Positions 32,807-44,600 of a stretch of DNA of 64,000 nt are shown in pieces (position 1 is the stretch's first letter; every line of letters begins with the position of its first letter). Source of the DNA: Rhodocollybia butyracea. Its lineage: Eukaryota; Basidiomycota; Agaricomycetes; Agaricales; Omphalotaceae. The position numbers were made by a program, and so were the translations under genes. The notes beneath the pieces were generated by a model. The model was not told where the DNA came from and did no database searches. It saw nothing but the letters and a program-made list of their open reading frames with translations. The DNA lies in assembly GCA_015501585.1 (NCBI GenBank), contig JADNRY010000054.1, forward strand, positions 62,001-126,000. The letters are read 5' to 3'.

Positions 32807-34701
32807 TCAAAAGCCTAGAATGTCTACCTTGAGTCCTATGGACCGAAGTACTTTCAAGTATGGATGATTGAGCATCTCCCTTGCCAGATGATCTGGACTA
32901 GCAATGAAAATCTCAGCAAGTGTCACGGTAATATTGGTTATTCCTTCGCTTGGAGAGGTACTACGAGAAACAACACATGTCAGGAGTTCTGCCATTATAT
33001 CGCTGTCCTTTAAGACAGGCGATGAACAGAAATGAAGCTCTAGGCGCTGAAGATTTGGGAATGGGATCGATGAACGATCTGGAGAGGAATGATCATCAGA
33101 AACCGCAGCCTCAATATCGTCACCTATGGCGAGACGTTCAGAAGCAGGCGAAGATGAGTTCTCTGTATCAGTTGATACCACCGCCTCTTCACTTCGAAGA
33201 TCCCCAGCATCGTCGGCAGCTGAGGTACTTCGGGTATTTGCGAGGTAGCTGGCAGCAGACGATTCTGAGTCCTCGGTTTTGTTGAATGATTCCAAAGATG
33301 ATCCTGCAGACATGACACTCAAAGGAGAAAGAACATCGTGCAAGGATACAAACGGTCTATAATCCAGAGCCTTTCCAATGGCTCTGACTGCAAGTTTTTT
33401 GATCCCCACAGTAGTCTTTATGAGGGAGAGGTCTGCTTGAGCGGAGATATCCATGCACTCCAAACTGAAACTGGATCGTGCTTCCAAGTTCTGAATGGAT
33501 TCGACGACAGATACATGCGTGGTTATGTATAGACTTGTGAGTGCCGGACATGAAATCGAGTCAATGAATTTATTGATATCTGATGCTGTCGACTGCTCTA
33601 GGATGAGCTCTGAAAGTACTGCAAGGGAAAGTGGAGATTCGCGAGATTCTCCTTCGGTTATTTCCCGTACTGTCAGCTTCAAAAGACATAGCAGCTGCTC
33701 AATGATTTTGAGAGCATTTGCAGTTGATACGTGGGAGATAGAGTACTCTGTGATCTGAGAGCAAAGTCTGGGTGACATGGTTATCATTACAGAGCGTGGT
33801 TTATGGCCCAGTGTGGACCACGACCATAACTTGGCGCTGTGATATCAATCAAGTCATCAACACGGATTCCTTCCTCCTCTGATTGTATATACTTCAGCAA
33901 TGGAAAAGAGTCATTAGAAAATGCAGTTGGTAGGTTTCCCGCCAAAGACAATGACACCCAACGACGAGAGGTTAGGAACAGCATTGCTGAAAAGACTTGT
34001 GCGAAATCTGTCATCCCCTCTGAAGACCACACAATCGAATTGAAATCCAGATAAACAGCGAGAGGGAGGCTGCCTGAACGACCCAGATATAAGGATAAGA
34101 GGGAAAGAGAGAGAGGCATTCGCCAACCACCGGTACCCGTACTCCTATATTCTCTCCCTTTGACGGTCACGCTGGTAGTCGCATAAAACTGGCGCTTCAT
34201 AGCTATTTGCCTCCGCACGACTTTTATTCGTGTCCAAAGTCGTGGAGTATTGAGAGTAACCTCGTTCCAAAAGTGACATACGCGACCATAGACCCATGGT
34301 GGGGAATTAAGGTCCAAGGAGTGGGAAGTAGAACGAAAATGGGATCCAACGTCTGTACCTAGGCCCACACCAACTAGAAAGATTTCTCGAAGGATATCAA
34401 AGGGTAATCGTTTAGCGGGATTGAGCATGTCCTTGTGCTCTTTTACTGCTACCTGAGTTCGCTTGAGATCAGCCTCTAGTTGATTCAGTGAATTCTTGGC
34501 CTGCTCAATGCGATTTTCGAGACTTCGAATCTGCGATTCGCCCTCGATAACAAACTTTTGGAAGGCGCGTTCTTCATCATCCGTTGGTCGTTCATTGGAG
34601 CGGAGAAGCAAATCAATACGAGGAGTATGATGAGGAATGGCAACCAGAGTATCGCCAGATGAGTGTCCACACGAAGGACAACGCAAAGGAAGATCTGTCA
34701 T
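32807..34701 (-). CDS. F-box-like protein, copy A, one frameshift
   Basis: The start MTDLPLRCPSCGHSSGD at 34701 is shared with the inverted copy C. A Cys-rich N-terminus is followed by a coiled coil (about residues 40-90). Then comes the F-box-like segment NPAKRLPFDILREIFLVG to PPWVYGRVCHFWNEVTLNTP, then a long leucine-rich half with LQRLELHFCSSP and LKVLRSIGLKVDILGF. F-box proteins recruit substrates to SCF ubiquitin ligases; this layout is typical of large agaricomycete families. Two frames meet near 33830, where one base is missing compared with copies B and C (AAGTTA against AAGATTA or AAGCTTA). Its closest relatives are the two neighbouring copies. Confidence 0.75.
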
Positions 34702-34755
34702 TTTGAGACTAAAGACATGGTCATTTTCTGTTCTCGTATAAGCAAGGCTACGCAC

Positions 34756-35889
34756 AATTAGAGAATTCTATTATGGTGGTTGATGATGGTGAGTCGAGGT
34801 CAGGATTGTTTATGCCTCGTGGTTATACTTCAGTCTTCCAGCGCCAAAGTGTGTAATATACATTATTCTTATCCTGTTTGGCGACTCAGCCCATTCCTGA
34901 GTGGATTCTCCATCATCACGATTCAAGCGAATGCTTTCGGCATTTATTTCTTTTTGAATACGACAGAGACGAATGAAAATATTTCGTGGTAGTGGTAGGT
35001 AGAATTCAAATTTGATTCAAATGATGATTTTCAACGCAGTCCCATGAAGTGTATTGAACTAAATAGAAGAAACTTAGAATAGCACTGGTCTTTATAGATG
35101 AAGGTAACATACAGTTCTTTCGGATGATTGCACCAGCTCGTAGTAGTTCAGCAATGAGCTCCGTGGTATCTTTTGAGACGCGAGTAAAACTTCGTGATTG
35201 TGGCGAGATTCATTCTTGCGAAGTTATCACTGTCGTATGTATGAGGATACATGATGACAAGTCTACGGGCATCCCGTCTGTTTTCGCACAATCTTCCAGT
35301 TCCAGACCAGACCCTTTGGCTTCTTTTGTTCTCCAGTACCATATCACGCGTAAAGGAAGTATTGTCATTGGAGATATCGTCCATGGCCATGTTAGCATCA
35401 TTCTCGTTGAACACCTGAGCTCAATGGCACGCTTCTTCTGTTCCTGCCCTTGCCAAGCCTAAAAATGATCCATACACTCCAGCGCATGTTGAATTTCAGA
35501 GGCGGAGGCTGCTTCAAAAGAGCCTAGTTTGGCTTTGAGGAAGGAGGAGGATTATTGGCTACAGGCTGCTGAGTTACGATTGAGAGAGTGAGGCTGTGGA
35601 AGTTGTGAGCACAACGCAGGAATAAGGGACGGCAATTCAAATTGATCAACAGTGGGAGGCTTCGACACTATTCGACGTTGCTTGGGAGGGCCATTGGGAG
35701 AGCAAACAGCTGAAAGAGGCAAGAAAGGAGTACGAGAAAGTACAGGACTGAGGAAGCAAGGAACATGAATGGCCAAAGCAGTACATTAGGCGCTGAGCCA
35801 GTTTGGGCAAATCTAATCGTAAACATGTGACTTTAGATACGTCGAGGTCAACAGGAATACGTCTACACACTTCATGATTTTACGCCAGA
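34756..35889. other. Region between F-box copies A and B, with a possible decayed gene
   Basis: Upstream flank of copy A, then unique sequence. On the + strand near 35485-35720 a broken frame reads like coding sequence (AHVEFQRRRLLQKSLV, then EEDYWLQAAELRLRE and later EGHWESKQLKEARKEYEKVQ) interrupted by stops. I could not assign a family. Probably a gene remnant caught between duplicates. Confidence 0.4.
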
Positions 35890-36292
35890 GACTACTGCTC
35901 GTTCGAGTTACAGCGTAATTTGCACCCAACGCTGTTTCCCTTCCAGACCCGCCCAGGAGGCCAGCCTGTTGCAAACAGGTAAGTATCAGAAGCGAAGAGG
36001 CAAATGAATAATTGAATGGGTCCAAATTGTCTTTCTTCTCTGATGTCAACCTCTCACTTGATAAGTGTGTGCATAAGTCTATACGTCCATCTGTTACGGC
36101 TTAGCTTGTTCCAGTAACAGCGATATGAGAAATCATTGGAATAAGATATTCTGCGAGAAATTGCAAAGCTCCAGCTGGAACCAGAGGAGAAACTCGATAA
36201 ATTGATATCTATGCATACGAACATAACATTGCAAGTACAGAGTAAGTATGTGTTACATGAATATTTGCAAAAGAGAGAAGAGCTTGCACGAG
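35890..36292. repeat. Duplicated F-box 3' module, copy B
   Basis: Same blocks as 32420-32806, in the same order and orientation relative to the F-box gene that follows. Confidence 0.7.
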
Positions 36293-38146
36293 TCAAAAGC
36301 CTAGAATGTCTACCTTGAGTCCCATAGATCGGAGTTCTTTCAAGCATGGATGATTAAGCATCTCCCTTGCCAAATGATCTGGACTAGTAATGAAAATCTC
36401 AGCAAGTGTAGCATTGATTATTCCTGAGGTACTGCGAGAAATAACGCACGCCAGGAGTTCTGGCATTATATCGCTGTCGTCTAAGGTAGGCGACGAACAG
36501 AAGTGAAGCTCTAAGCGCTGAAGATTTGGGAACGGAGGACCTGGGCCGAAAAGCTTGGAAGTAGAGTGTCCAAAATCAGTGAATACCTCCGCCTCTTCAC
36601 TATTAACTTCATCGGCGGTTGACCAACATTGGGTGCTTGCAAGATCATTGGCACCTGACCAACTTTGGACCTTTGCGAAGTAGTCAGCAGCAGACAATTC
36701 TGAGTCCTCGGTCTCATTGAATCCCAGAGGTGATCCTGAATCATATTCACTGGCAGACATGACACTCAGACGAGAAAGAACATCATCGAAGGATACAAAT
36801 GGGTTATAATCAGTAGTGTCCCCAATGGATCTGACTACAAACTTCTTGATCCCCCTAGTGTTCTCTATGAGAGAAAGGCCTGCTTGAGCGGTAATATCCA
36901 GGCACTCTAAATTGAAACTGGATCGTGCTTCCAAGTTCCGAGTGGATACGATGACAGATACTGCATGCGTGGTTATGTATAAACTTGTGAGTGCCGGACA
37001 TGTAATTGAGTCAATGAATCCATCGATATTTGATGTTGTCGACTGTTCTAGGATGAGCTCTGAAAGTACCACAAGGGAAAGTGGAGCTTCGGGAAATCTT
37101 CTCTTTGTTGGATTATTTCCCGTACTGTCAGCTTTGAAAGACATGGTAGCTGCTCGACGATTCTGAGAGCATCTGCAACCGATATGCGGGAGATAGAGTA
37201 CTCTGTGATCTGGGAGCGAAGTCTAGGTGACATGATCATCCTTGCGGAGCGTAATATGAAGCCCATTGTGGACCACGACCGTAAGCTTGGCGCTGTGATA
37301 TCAATCAAGTCACTACCACGGATTTCTTCCTCCTCTGACTGTATATGCTTCAGCAATGGAAAAGAGCCATTAGCAAACGCAGCTGGTAGATTTCCCGCTA
37401 AAGACAATGATGCCCAACGACGGGAGGATGAAAATAGTGTCGCCGAAAAGACTGTGCGAAATCTGATATCTCGGCTGGAAAACTCGGCATCGACCTCAAA
37501 TCCAGGGAGACAGCGAGAGGGAGGTTGTCTGAACGACTCAGATATAAGGATAAGAGGGAAAAAGAGAGAGGTATTTTCACAGCACTCGTACCGCTATACA
37601 CTCTCCCTTTGACGGTCAGGCTGGCAGTCGCTTGAAACTGGCGTTGCATAGCTATTTGCCTCTGCACAACTTTTATTCGTGTCCAAAGCAGTGGAGTATT
37701 GACAGTAACCTCGTTCCAAGAATGACATACACGACCATAAACCCATGGCGGAGAATTAAGATTCAAGTAGTGGGAAGTCGAACGAAAATGAGATCCAACG
37801 TCCGTCCGTAGGCCTGCGCCAACTGAAAAGATTTCTCGAAGGACATCAAAGGGTAATCGTCTAACGGGATTGAGCATGTCCTTATGCTCTTTTACTGCTA
37901 CTTGAGTTCGCTTGAGATCAACCTCTAGTTGATTCAGTAAATTCTTGGCCTGCTCGATGCGATTTTCGAGACTTTGAATCTGTGATTCGCCCTCGATAAC
38001 AAACTTTTGAAAGGTGTGTTCTTCATCATCCGTGGGCGTTCATTGGAGCGGAGAAGCAAATCAATACGAGGAGTATGAAGAGGAATGGCAAGGGTATCGC
38101 CAGATGAATGCCCGCAAGAAGCACAACACAAAGGAAGATCTGTCAT
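36293..38146 (-). pseudogene. F-box-like gene, copy B, several frameshifts
   Basis: It is colinear with copy A: MTDLPLCCASCGHSSGD start, coiled coil, F-box-like NPVRRLPFDVLREIFSVG, and C-terminus LKELRSMGLKVDILGF. At least three one-base shifts break it: near 38035 (NERPTDD codons), near 37452 (CACAGTC against CACAAGTC in copy A) and near 37085-37110. Each could be an assembly error, but together they make decay more likely. Spacing to the flanking modules equals that of copy A. Confidence 0.65.
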
Positions 38147-38279
38147 TTTGAGACTAAAGACATGGTCATTTTCTATTCTTGTATAAGCAAGGTTACGCAC
38201 AATAGGAAGATTTTATTATGATGTTTGATGATCGATGATAGCGAGTTATTATATATACTTTACCAGCGCCTATGCATTA

Positions 38280-38740
38280 TCCTATGGTGATACTTTCCAT
38301 GTATGATCTCTGAATCATCCTGGATTTTTCGACGGACGCGCAATTACTTGTGGTGCCGTAGATCTCACAAGCGCAATCATTTTGCATGCCCTATCGTCTT
38401 GGAGAAGATATATTTTGTTGGGCCAAGTTAATGCACGCTGACAGAAGTTTACGAACAGTAACAGGCTTGCAGCTTGCGTGGATCCACGAATGTTTGGTTG
38501 GAGACAAGTTCAAACGTTCAAAAAACCTGGTAAGCTTCTTGATCTGAAGCCGGAAATTTCAAGCGAAAGGAGAGCGGAAGACGCGGTAAGCACTCGAGCA
38601 CCTCACATGTGTTGTGTCCCTTTACTGGGTCATTCGATCAGCATTCGATCAGGGTCATGCTCAACGAACGATGGTGACAAGCTCGGCTCTAACTCATCGG
38701 AATGGAATACCTCTACTGCATGATTGCACGCCAGGGAATA
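38280..38740 (+). repeat. Duplicate of the Boi-gene promoter and first codons
   Basis: It repeats 41147-41640, the upstream region of the Boi-type gene, including CTCGGCTCTAACTCATCGG just before the ATG. The copied start (ATG at 38702) encodes about 13 residues, beginning MEYLYCM, and then runs into the F-box 3' module. The reading frame is dead, but the promoter sequence is largely preserved. Confidence 0.8.
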
Positions 38741-39262
38741 CACTGTTCGTTCGAGCTACAACGCAATTTACACTCAATGCGATCCCTTTCCAGATCCGCC
38801 CAGGAGGCCAGCCCTGTCGCAAACCTAGGTAAGTAATTTAGAAAGGCCTACATATACTAACTTGAGAGACTGAAGCGAAGAGGCAAACGAATAAAGTACG
38901 AATAATCGAAAGGGTCTGAGCTGCCTTCCTTCTTTTGTATCAACCTCTCACTTGATAAGGGTGTACTGTATAACTCTGCAGCAGGCTCGTGTCCTGAGTC
39001 TGTGGAGAGAACGAGTTTTTTTGTATATGTATATCTATCTGTTTATGACTTCGTCTGTTCCAGTAACAGCGATATGAGTCACTGGAATAAGATATTCTGC
39101 GAGAAATTGTAGAGCTCAACTGGGCTTGGACTAGTATAACGGCACACAGCTGGAACCAGGGAGAAGAGTGATAAATCGATATCTACGCAGATGAACATCG
39201 CAAGAGTTACAGACTGAGTACGTCTGCATAATACTCGAAACAGAGAGAAGAGCCTGTTTGAG
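38740..39262. repeat. Duplicated F-box 3' module, copy C
   Basis: Third copy of the module described at 32420, again placed before the C-terminal end of an F-box gene. Confidence 0.7.
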
Positions 39263-40028
39263 TCAAAAGCCTAGAATGTCTACCTTAAGTCCCATAGATC
39301 GAAGTTCTTTCAAGTATGGATGATTGAGCTCGAGCATCTCCCCTGCCAGATGATCTGGACTAGCAATGAAAATCTCAGCAAGGGTAACATTGATTATTTC
39401 TTGGCTTGAGGAGGTACTGCGAGAAACAATACATGTCAGGAGTTCTGCCATTATAGTATCGCTGTCATCTAAGACCGGCGATGAACAGAAGTGAAGCTCC
39501 AGACGTTGAAGATTTGGGAATGGGATTGATGAAGGACCTGGAGGGGGAAGACGGGTGGGAACAGCAGTCTCGATACTAATAGCCCCGGGAAGTTGAATTC
39601 AGAAGCAGGAAAAAATGAGTTCTCAGTATCAGTTGATACCTCCACCTCTGCGAAGTAATTAAAAGCGAAATCTGAATATTGAATCCTCGCTCTCGTCGGA
39701 TGATCCCAAAGATGATCCCGCAGACATGATACTCAAATGAGAAAGAACATCATGCAAGGATACAAATGGGCTATAATCCACAGCCTTCCCAATGGCTTTG
39801 ACTACAACCTTTTTGATCCCCACAGTGGTCTCTACGAGGGAAAGGCCTGCTTGAGCGGTTATATCCAGGCACTCTAAACTGAAACTGGATCGTGCTTCCA
39901 AGTTCTGGGTGGGTTCGGCGACAGATACATGCGTGGTTATGTATAAACTTGTGAGTACCGGACATGTAATCGAGTCAAGTACCGTAAGGGAGAAAGTCGC
40001 GGAACTCTTCTTCCTCTTCTTCGGTTAT
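39263..40028 (-). pseudogene. F-box copy C, C-terminal half
   Basis: Minus-strand sequence matching the C-terminal half of copies A and B (EARSSFSLECLDITAQAGLS, SLHDVLSHLSIMSAG, LKELRSMGLKVDILGF). It has internal deletions near 39580-39670 and 39978. It stops matching at about 40028, just after CGGTTATTTC. The N-terminal half lies next to it on the opposite strand. Confidence 0.8.
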
Positions 40029-41133
40029 TTCATAATAAAGTCTTCCAATTGTGTGTAGTCTTGCTTATATGAGAATAGAATAATGATCATGTCTTTAGTC
40101 TCACAATGACAGATCCTCTGCGTTGTCCTTCGTGCGGACACTCATCTGGCGACACCCTAATTGCCATTCCTCATCATACTCCTCGTATTGAATCACTTCT
40201 CCGCTCCAATGAACGACCAACAGATGATGAAGAGCGCAACTTTCAAAAGTTTGTTATCGAGGGTGAATCGCAGATTCAAAGTCTCGAAAATCGCATTGAG
40301 CAGGCCGAGAATTTACTGAATCAGCTAGAGGTTGCTCTGATGCGAACTCGAATGGCAGTAAAAGAGCATAAGGACATGCTCAATCCCGTTAGACGATTAT
40401 CGATTACCCTTTGATGTTCTTCGAGATATCTTTCTAGTTGGTGCGGGCCTACGTACGGACTTGGATCTCATTTTCGTTCTACTTCCCACTCCTTGGACCT
40501 AAATCCCTCGGCATGGGTCTATGGTCGCGTATGTCACTTTTGGAACGAAGTTGCTGTCAATACTCCACCACTTTGGACACGGATAAAAGTCGTGCGGAGG
40601 CAAATAGCTATGAAGCGCCAGACTGCCAGCGTGACTGTCAAAGGGAGAGAGTAAGGGTACGGGTACTGGTAGTTGGCGAATGCCTCACTCTCTTTCCCTC
40701 TTATCCTTATATATGAGTCGTTCAGACAGCCTCCCTCTTGCCGTTTACCTAGATTTGAAACCGATGCAGGTGTCCTCAGAGGAGACGACAGATTTCGCAC
40801 CAGTCTTTTCGGCAATGCTATTCTTATCCTCCCGTCGTTGGGTATCACTATCTTTAGCGGGAAATCTACCAGCTGCATTTTCTAATGACTCTTTTCCATT
40901 GCTGAAGCATATACAGTCAGAGGAGGAAGATATCCGTGTTGATGACTTGATTGATATCACAGCGCCAAGATTACAGTCATGGTCCACAATGGGTCATAAA
41001 TTACTCCCTGTAATGATAACCATGTCACCCACGCTTTGCTCCCAGATCACAGAGTACGCTATATCTCACGTAGATGCTCTCAAAATCATTGAGCAGTTAC
41101 AATGTCTTTCGAAGCCAAAGCGTGTACAGTCAG
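40029..41133 (+). pseudogene. F-box copy C, N-terminal half, inverted
   Basis: It matches the 5' flank and N-terminal half of copies A and B but on the + strand. ATG at 40106 (MTDPLRCPSCGHSSGD), coiled coil, NPVRRL of the F-box, then after a frameshift near 40400 the later segments LPLAVYLDLKPMQVSSEE, SLAGNLPAAFSNDSFPLLKH and CSQITEYAISH. Similarity ends near 41110-41133. Together with the minus-strand half it is one gene broken by a local inversion of about 1.1 kb. Confidence 0.8.
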
Positions 41134-41146
41134 TCCCACAGGTATG

Positions 41147-41600
41147 ATCGCTAAATCATCTTGGATTTTCGACGGATGTGAAATTACTTGTGATGCCGTA
41201 GATCTCATAAGTGCATTAGGTTCGAAGCCTAGAGTTGCCTTGGAGAAGATATATTTCGTTGGGCCGAGTTAATGCCAACATTACACGTTGACAGAAGTTT
41301 ACGAACAGCATCAAGTTTGCCTCGAGTGCGCCCGAGTTTGCATGAACCCACGAAGATTCGAGTGGAGACAGGTCCAAACGTTCAGAAAACCTGATCTTGG
41401 TTTGAGGCCGGAAGTTGTTAAATAAAGGAGAGCGGAAGAAGCGGTAAGCACCGGAATTCCGGGAATCCCGATCCGACCACTAGTCCCACGTGTGTTGTGT
41501 CCCTTTAATTTCAAGTGTCATTCGATCTCGAATACTGCCACCACTACATAGGGTCGAGCTCAACCAACGACCGTGACAAGCTCGGCTCTAACTCATCGGA
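41147..41600 (+). promoter_or_regulatory. Upstream region of the Boi-type gene
   Basis: The upstream 0.45 kb is duplicated at 38280-38740. The shared sequence includes a block around ACAGAAGTTTACGAACAG and one around GTGTTGTGTCCCTTTA. Confidence 0.55.
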
Positions 41601-44600
41601 ATGGAATACGTCTACGCACTACATGATTTCACGCCAGAGAACGACGACGAAGTGCCATTCAGAGCAGGCGAACGAATCCAAGTATTGGAAAAAGACGACG
41701 CATACGGCGATGGATGGTGGCAGGTATGTAAAAGGACCAATTCTGCGATTTTCAAACCAAGTTTATTGTGCTTTCTACAGGGCCGGAATCTCGCAGGCAA
41801 GACAGGGTTATTCCCTCAAAGCTACACTGCACCTGCACCGGACATAGATCCAACATCCAGCACTCTGCAGCCATTAAACGAAGAACCAGAAATTGAATCG
41901 CCTCAGCCTAAGCTTCCTGCAATCCTCCTCAACGGAAACGAAGGTGTTGGTGATGGCGATGAGGTCATGAAAGCAACACTAACCGATGTCCAAAAAGCCA
42001 TCGAACAACTAGGAAGGAACCACGGTTCTTCAGTGGACGGAGACGGAGCAAGAAGCTTTAGCTTTGCCAGTACTCGAGACGACAGAGATACGGATCACGA
42101 GTCGGAGACAGACTATGATCTCAGTGATACTGATAATCCCGAGGCCGACGGCGACGACGAGCACCACAACCACAAGAACACTCGCCAGCGTCTAGCTGAG
42201 AAAGCACGCAAGGCCGTTGAAGAAGCTGAAAAACTTGAAATGATGATAGGAGGCATGGCTACAGGCAGTAGGTCTAATGCCCCCCCTATTGAGGTTGAGT
42301 TGAGTGATGAAAGTGATGGAGAAGAGGACGAGGAAGAGTATACTCGGTCTTCTAGTTTTATGCGCAGGCATTCTGCGATAAAAGAAGAAGACGAAGAGAA
42401 CACCCAATCTCCGCTCGTCAACCAGGATCTTATGCTTCCAGAACAGGAACCAGAAGACGCCGAGGCGAAGACAGCGACGGCGCCTGTGTTTTCGTTACCG
42501 CAGCCTTTGCCACCAGCTCTGAACGAATCCGAATCTGTTTCGCTGCCGACGCCGGTTTCAATGGGGTTTGTACGCGAAGCTCAAGAAGCACCAGCACCAG
42601 TACTAGACCTGATTCCAGAAGCACACGTAGCTCTACCTTCACCATCAGCTTCTTCATTCCAAACCAACTCTGGTACATTTCACTTTACCCCTCCGCAATC
42701 ACAGCACAATAGTGTCATATCTAGTGTTCCTTCATCTGTACGCGATACCCAACCTGAATCTGACGAAAAACCAACAACCTCAGAAGAAACCTCTTCTGAC
42801 CCCTCTGATCTCTCGAAAACCCATCCATCCCAATGGTCCGTGCCCCAAGTCATCACCTGGCTTACCTCCAAAGGCTTCGGCCAAGATGTCTGCGAAAAAT
42901 TTACCGAACAAGAAATCACCGGTGACGTTCTTCTCGAGCTGAACGATGTTAATGTTCTCAAAAATGAACTTGGCATCATGGCATTTGGCAAGAGGGTTAG
43001 GATTGTTCATGCGATCGGGGAGCTAACGAGGCCGCTTACGCCGTCTGTTCCTTACGATGAACAGGGCTTGGGGCAGGGACTGGGATTACGAGGCTCATCC
43101 CCACAGATGTACGCCGCATCACAGACCCAATCGCCTCATTCAATCACCTCTCAGCCATACCAAACTCATTCCCGAACCCAATCTCAATCTCATTCACATC
43201 ATTCGTATCCAGGAACTACCACTTCTATATCACCATCGGCGATAGGGATCAGAGATTCCATGAGTCGGGATTCTTACGGTTCAACTGGTGCGCTAATTGC
43301 TGCAGCGGGGTTGAGCCCAGAGAGTCCTCCCAACACCGGTGCGGGCGATGTTCCTGGGACGCCGAGGTCCGACGAAGGGCCGTACATGGGTTTCCATAAA
43401 ATGAGGCCAGCGCAGCTGACGCTTTCGCCTAGCGATAGTGCGTTGAATACCAGTGTTTTGGCAGAGGGATCTGAGGGCGTGGAGGATGTGGAGGACAGGG
43501 GTACGCTGAGCGAGGTGAGTATATTTTTGCTCTCCTTCTCCTAACAATAGAACAAGAATAACGGTAACCGCCCTAGGGTGAGGTACCTACATCAGCAACG
43601 GCGCAAACCACACGTCGGAGACTCTTCGGTCGTTCCCATGATTCAACTGCTTCAGCTGCGTCTGGGGGTAAAGGTTCTTCGAAGCATTCTCGCGCATCGC
43701 CCACAACGTCCTCGTCTACGCTTGCTGATAGAGACCACAAAGTCTCCAAGGACAAGGATAAGGACCCGAAGGGGGACAACAAGGACAAGGATGAGAAAGA
43801 CAAGGATGCAACCACCAATGGGAAAAGTCACGCCCGAGCACGCAAGAGCATCGACGCTGGGAAATCCGCTGGTGATCGTCTTAGTATTTTTGGTGGGTTT
43901 AACGTCGGGATGGGCAAAGGGAGGAAGCCGCCGCCTAGATATTCAAGGTATGTCGGGTTTTTCTTTGATATCCTCCATTGATTAGATACTTAACGTCCTC
44001 CAGTGCAAACGACGAAAGCACAAGCACTCTCCTCGGAGATAACCCCAGCTCTGCCTCTGGATCTGGCTCTGGGTCTTTCCATCTTCCACGATTCGGAACT
44101 AGCAGTCGGAAATCATCATCTACTAGTGGTAGACCAGCCTCTTCCAATGGTTTCAAGGACAAAGACGCTGAAAAGGAGAAGGAGAGGAGTGTTAAAGACA
44201 ATGACAAAGAGAAGGATGCAAGTTTCAGTCGTGATCCCGCTCTTCTCCGCAAACGCACCTCATCATATTCGGGGCCTAGTACGGAGACGACGGCCGTAGG
44301 TAAGAGCAAGACAAACGGGAATGGGAAACACACCGATGCAGGACCCGTCAGTCCTCTTAAACCCGGTCAGAGCATTCTCGACCAAATTGGTCAACCTGAT
44401 CATCTAGGGTGGATGAGGAAAAAGGGCGATCGGTATAATAACTGGAAGTTGAGGTATTTCGTGTTGAAGGGGCCGCATATGTATTGTTTGAGGAGCGATA
44501 GTCACTCGGTATGTTGAGTTTTTGTTCAACAACGCTTGTTTTTTTCTTTTTACTAAGTATTTTTGCTTCGCCCAGGAAACCAAGATTAAAGGCTACATCA

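Noticed and set aside
42113..42421. Minus-strand Ser-rich frame inside the Boi gene
   Set aside because: Antisense of the acidic, Ser-rich Boi linker; no independent support.
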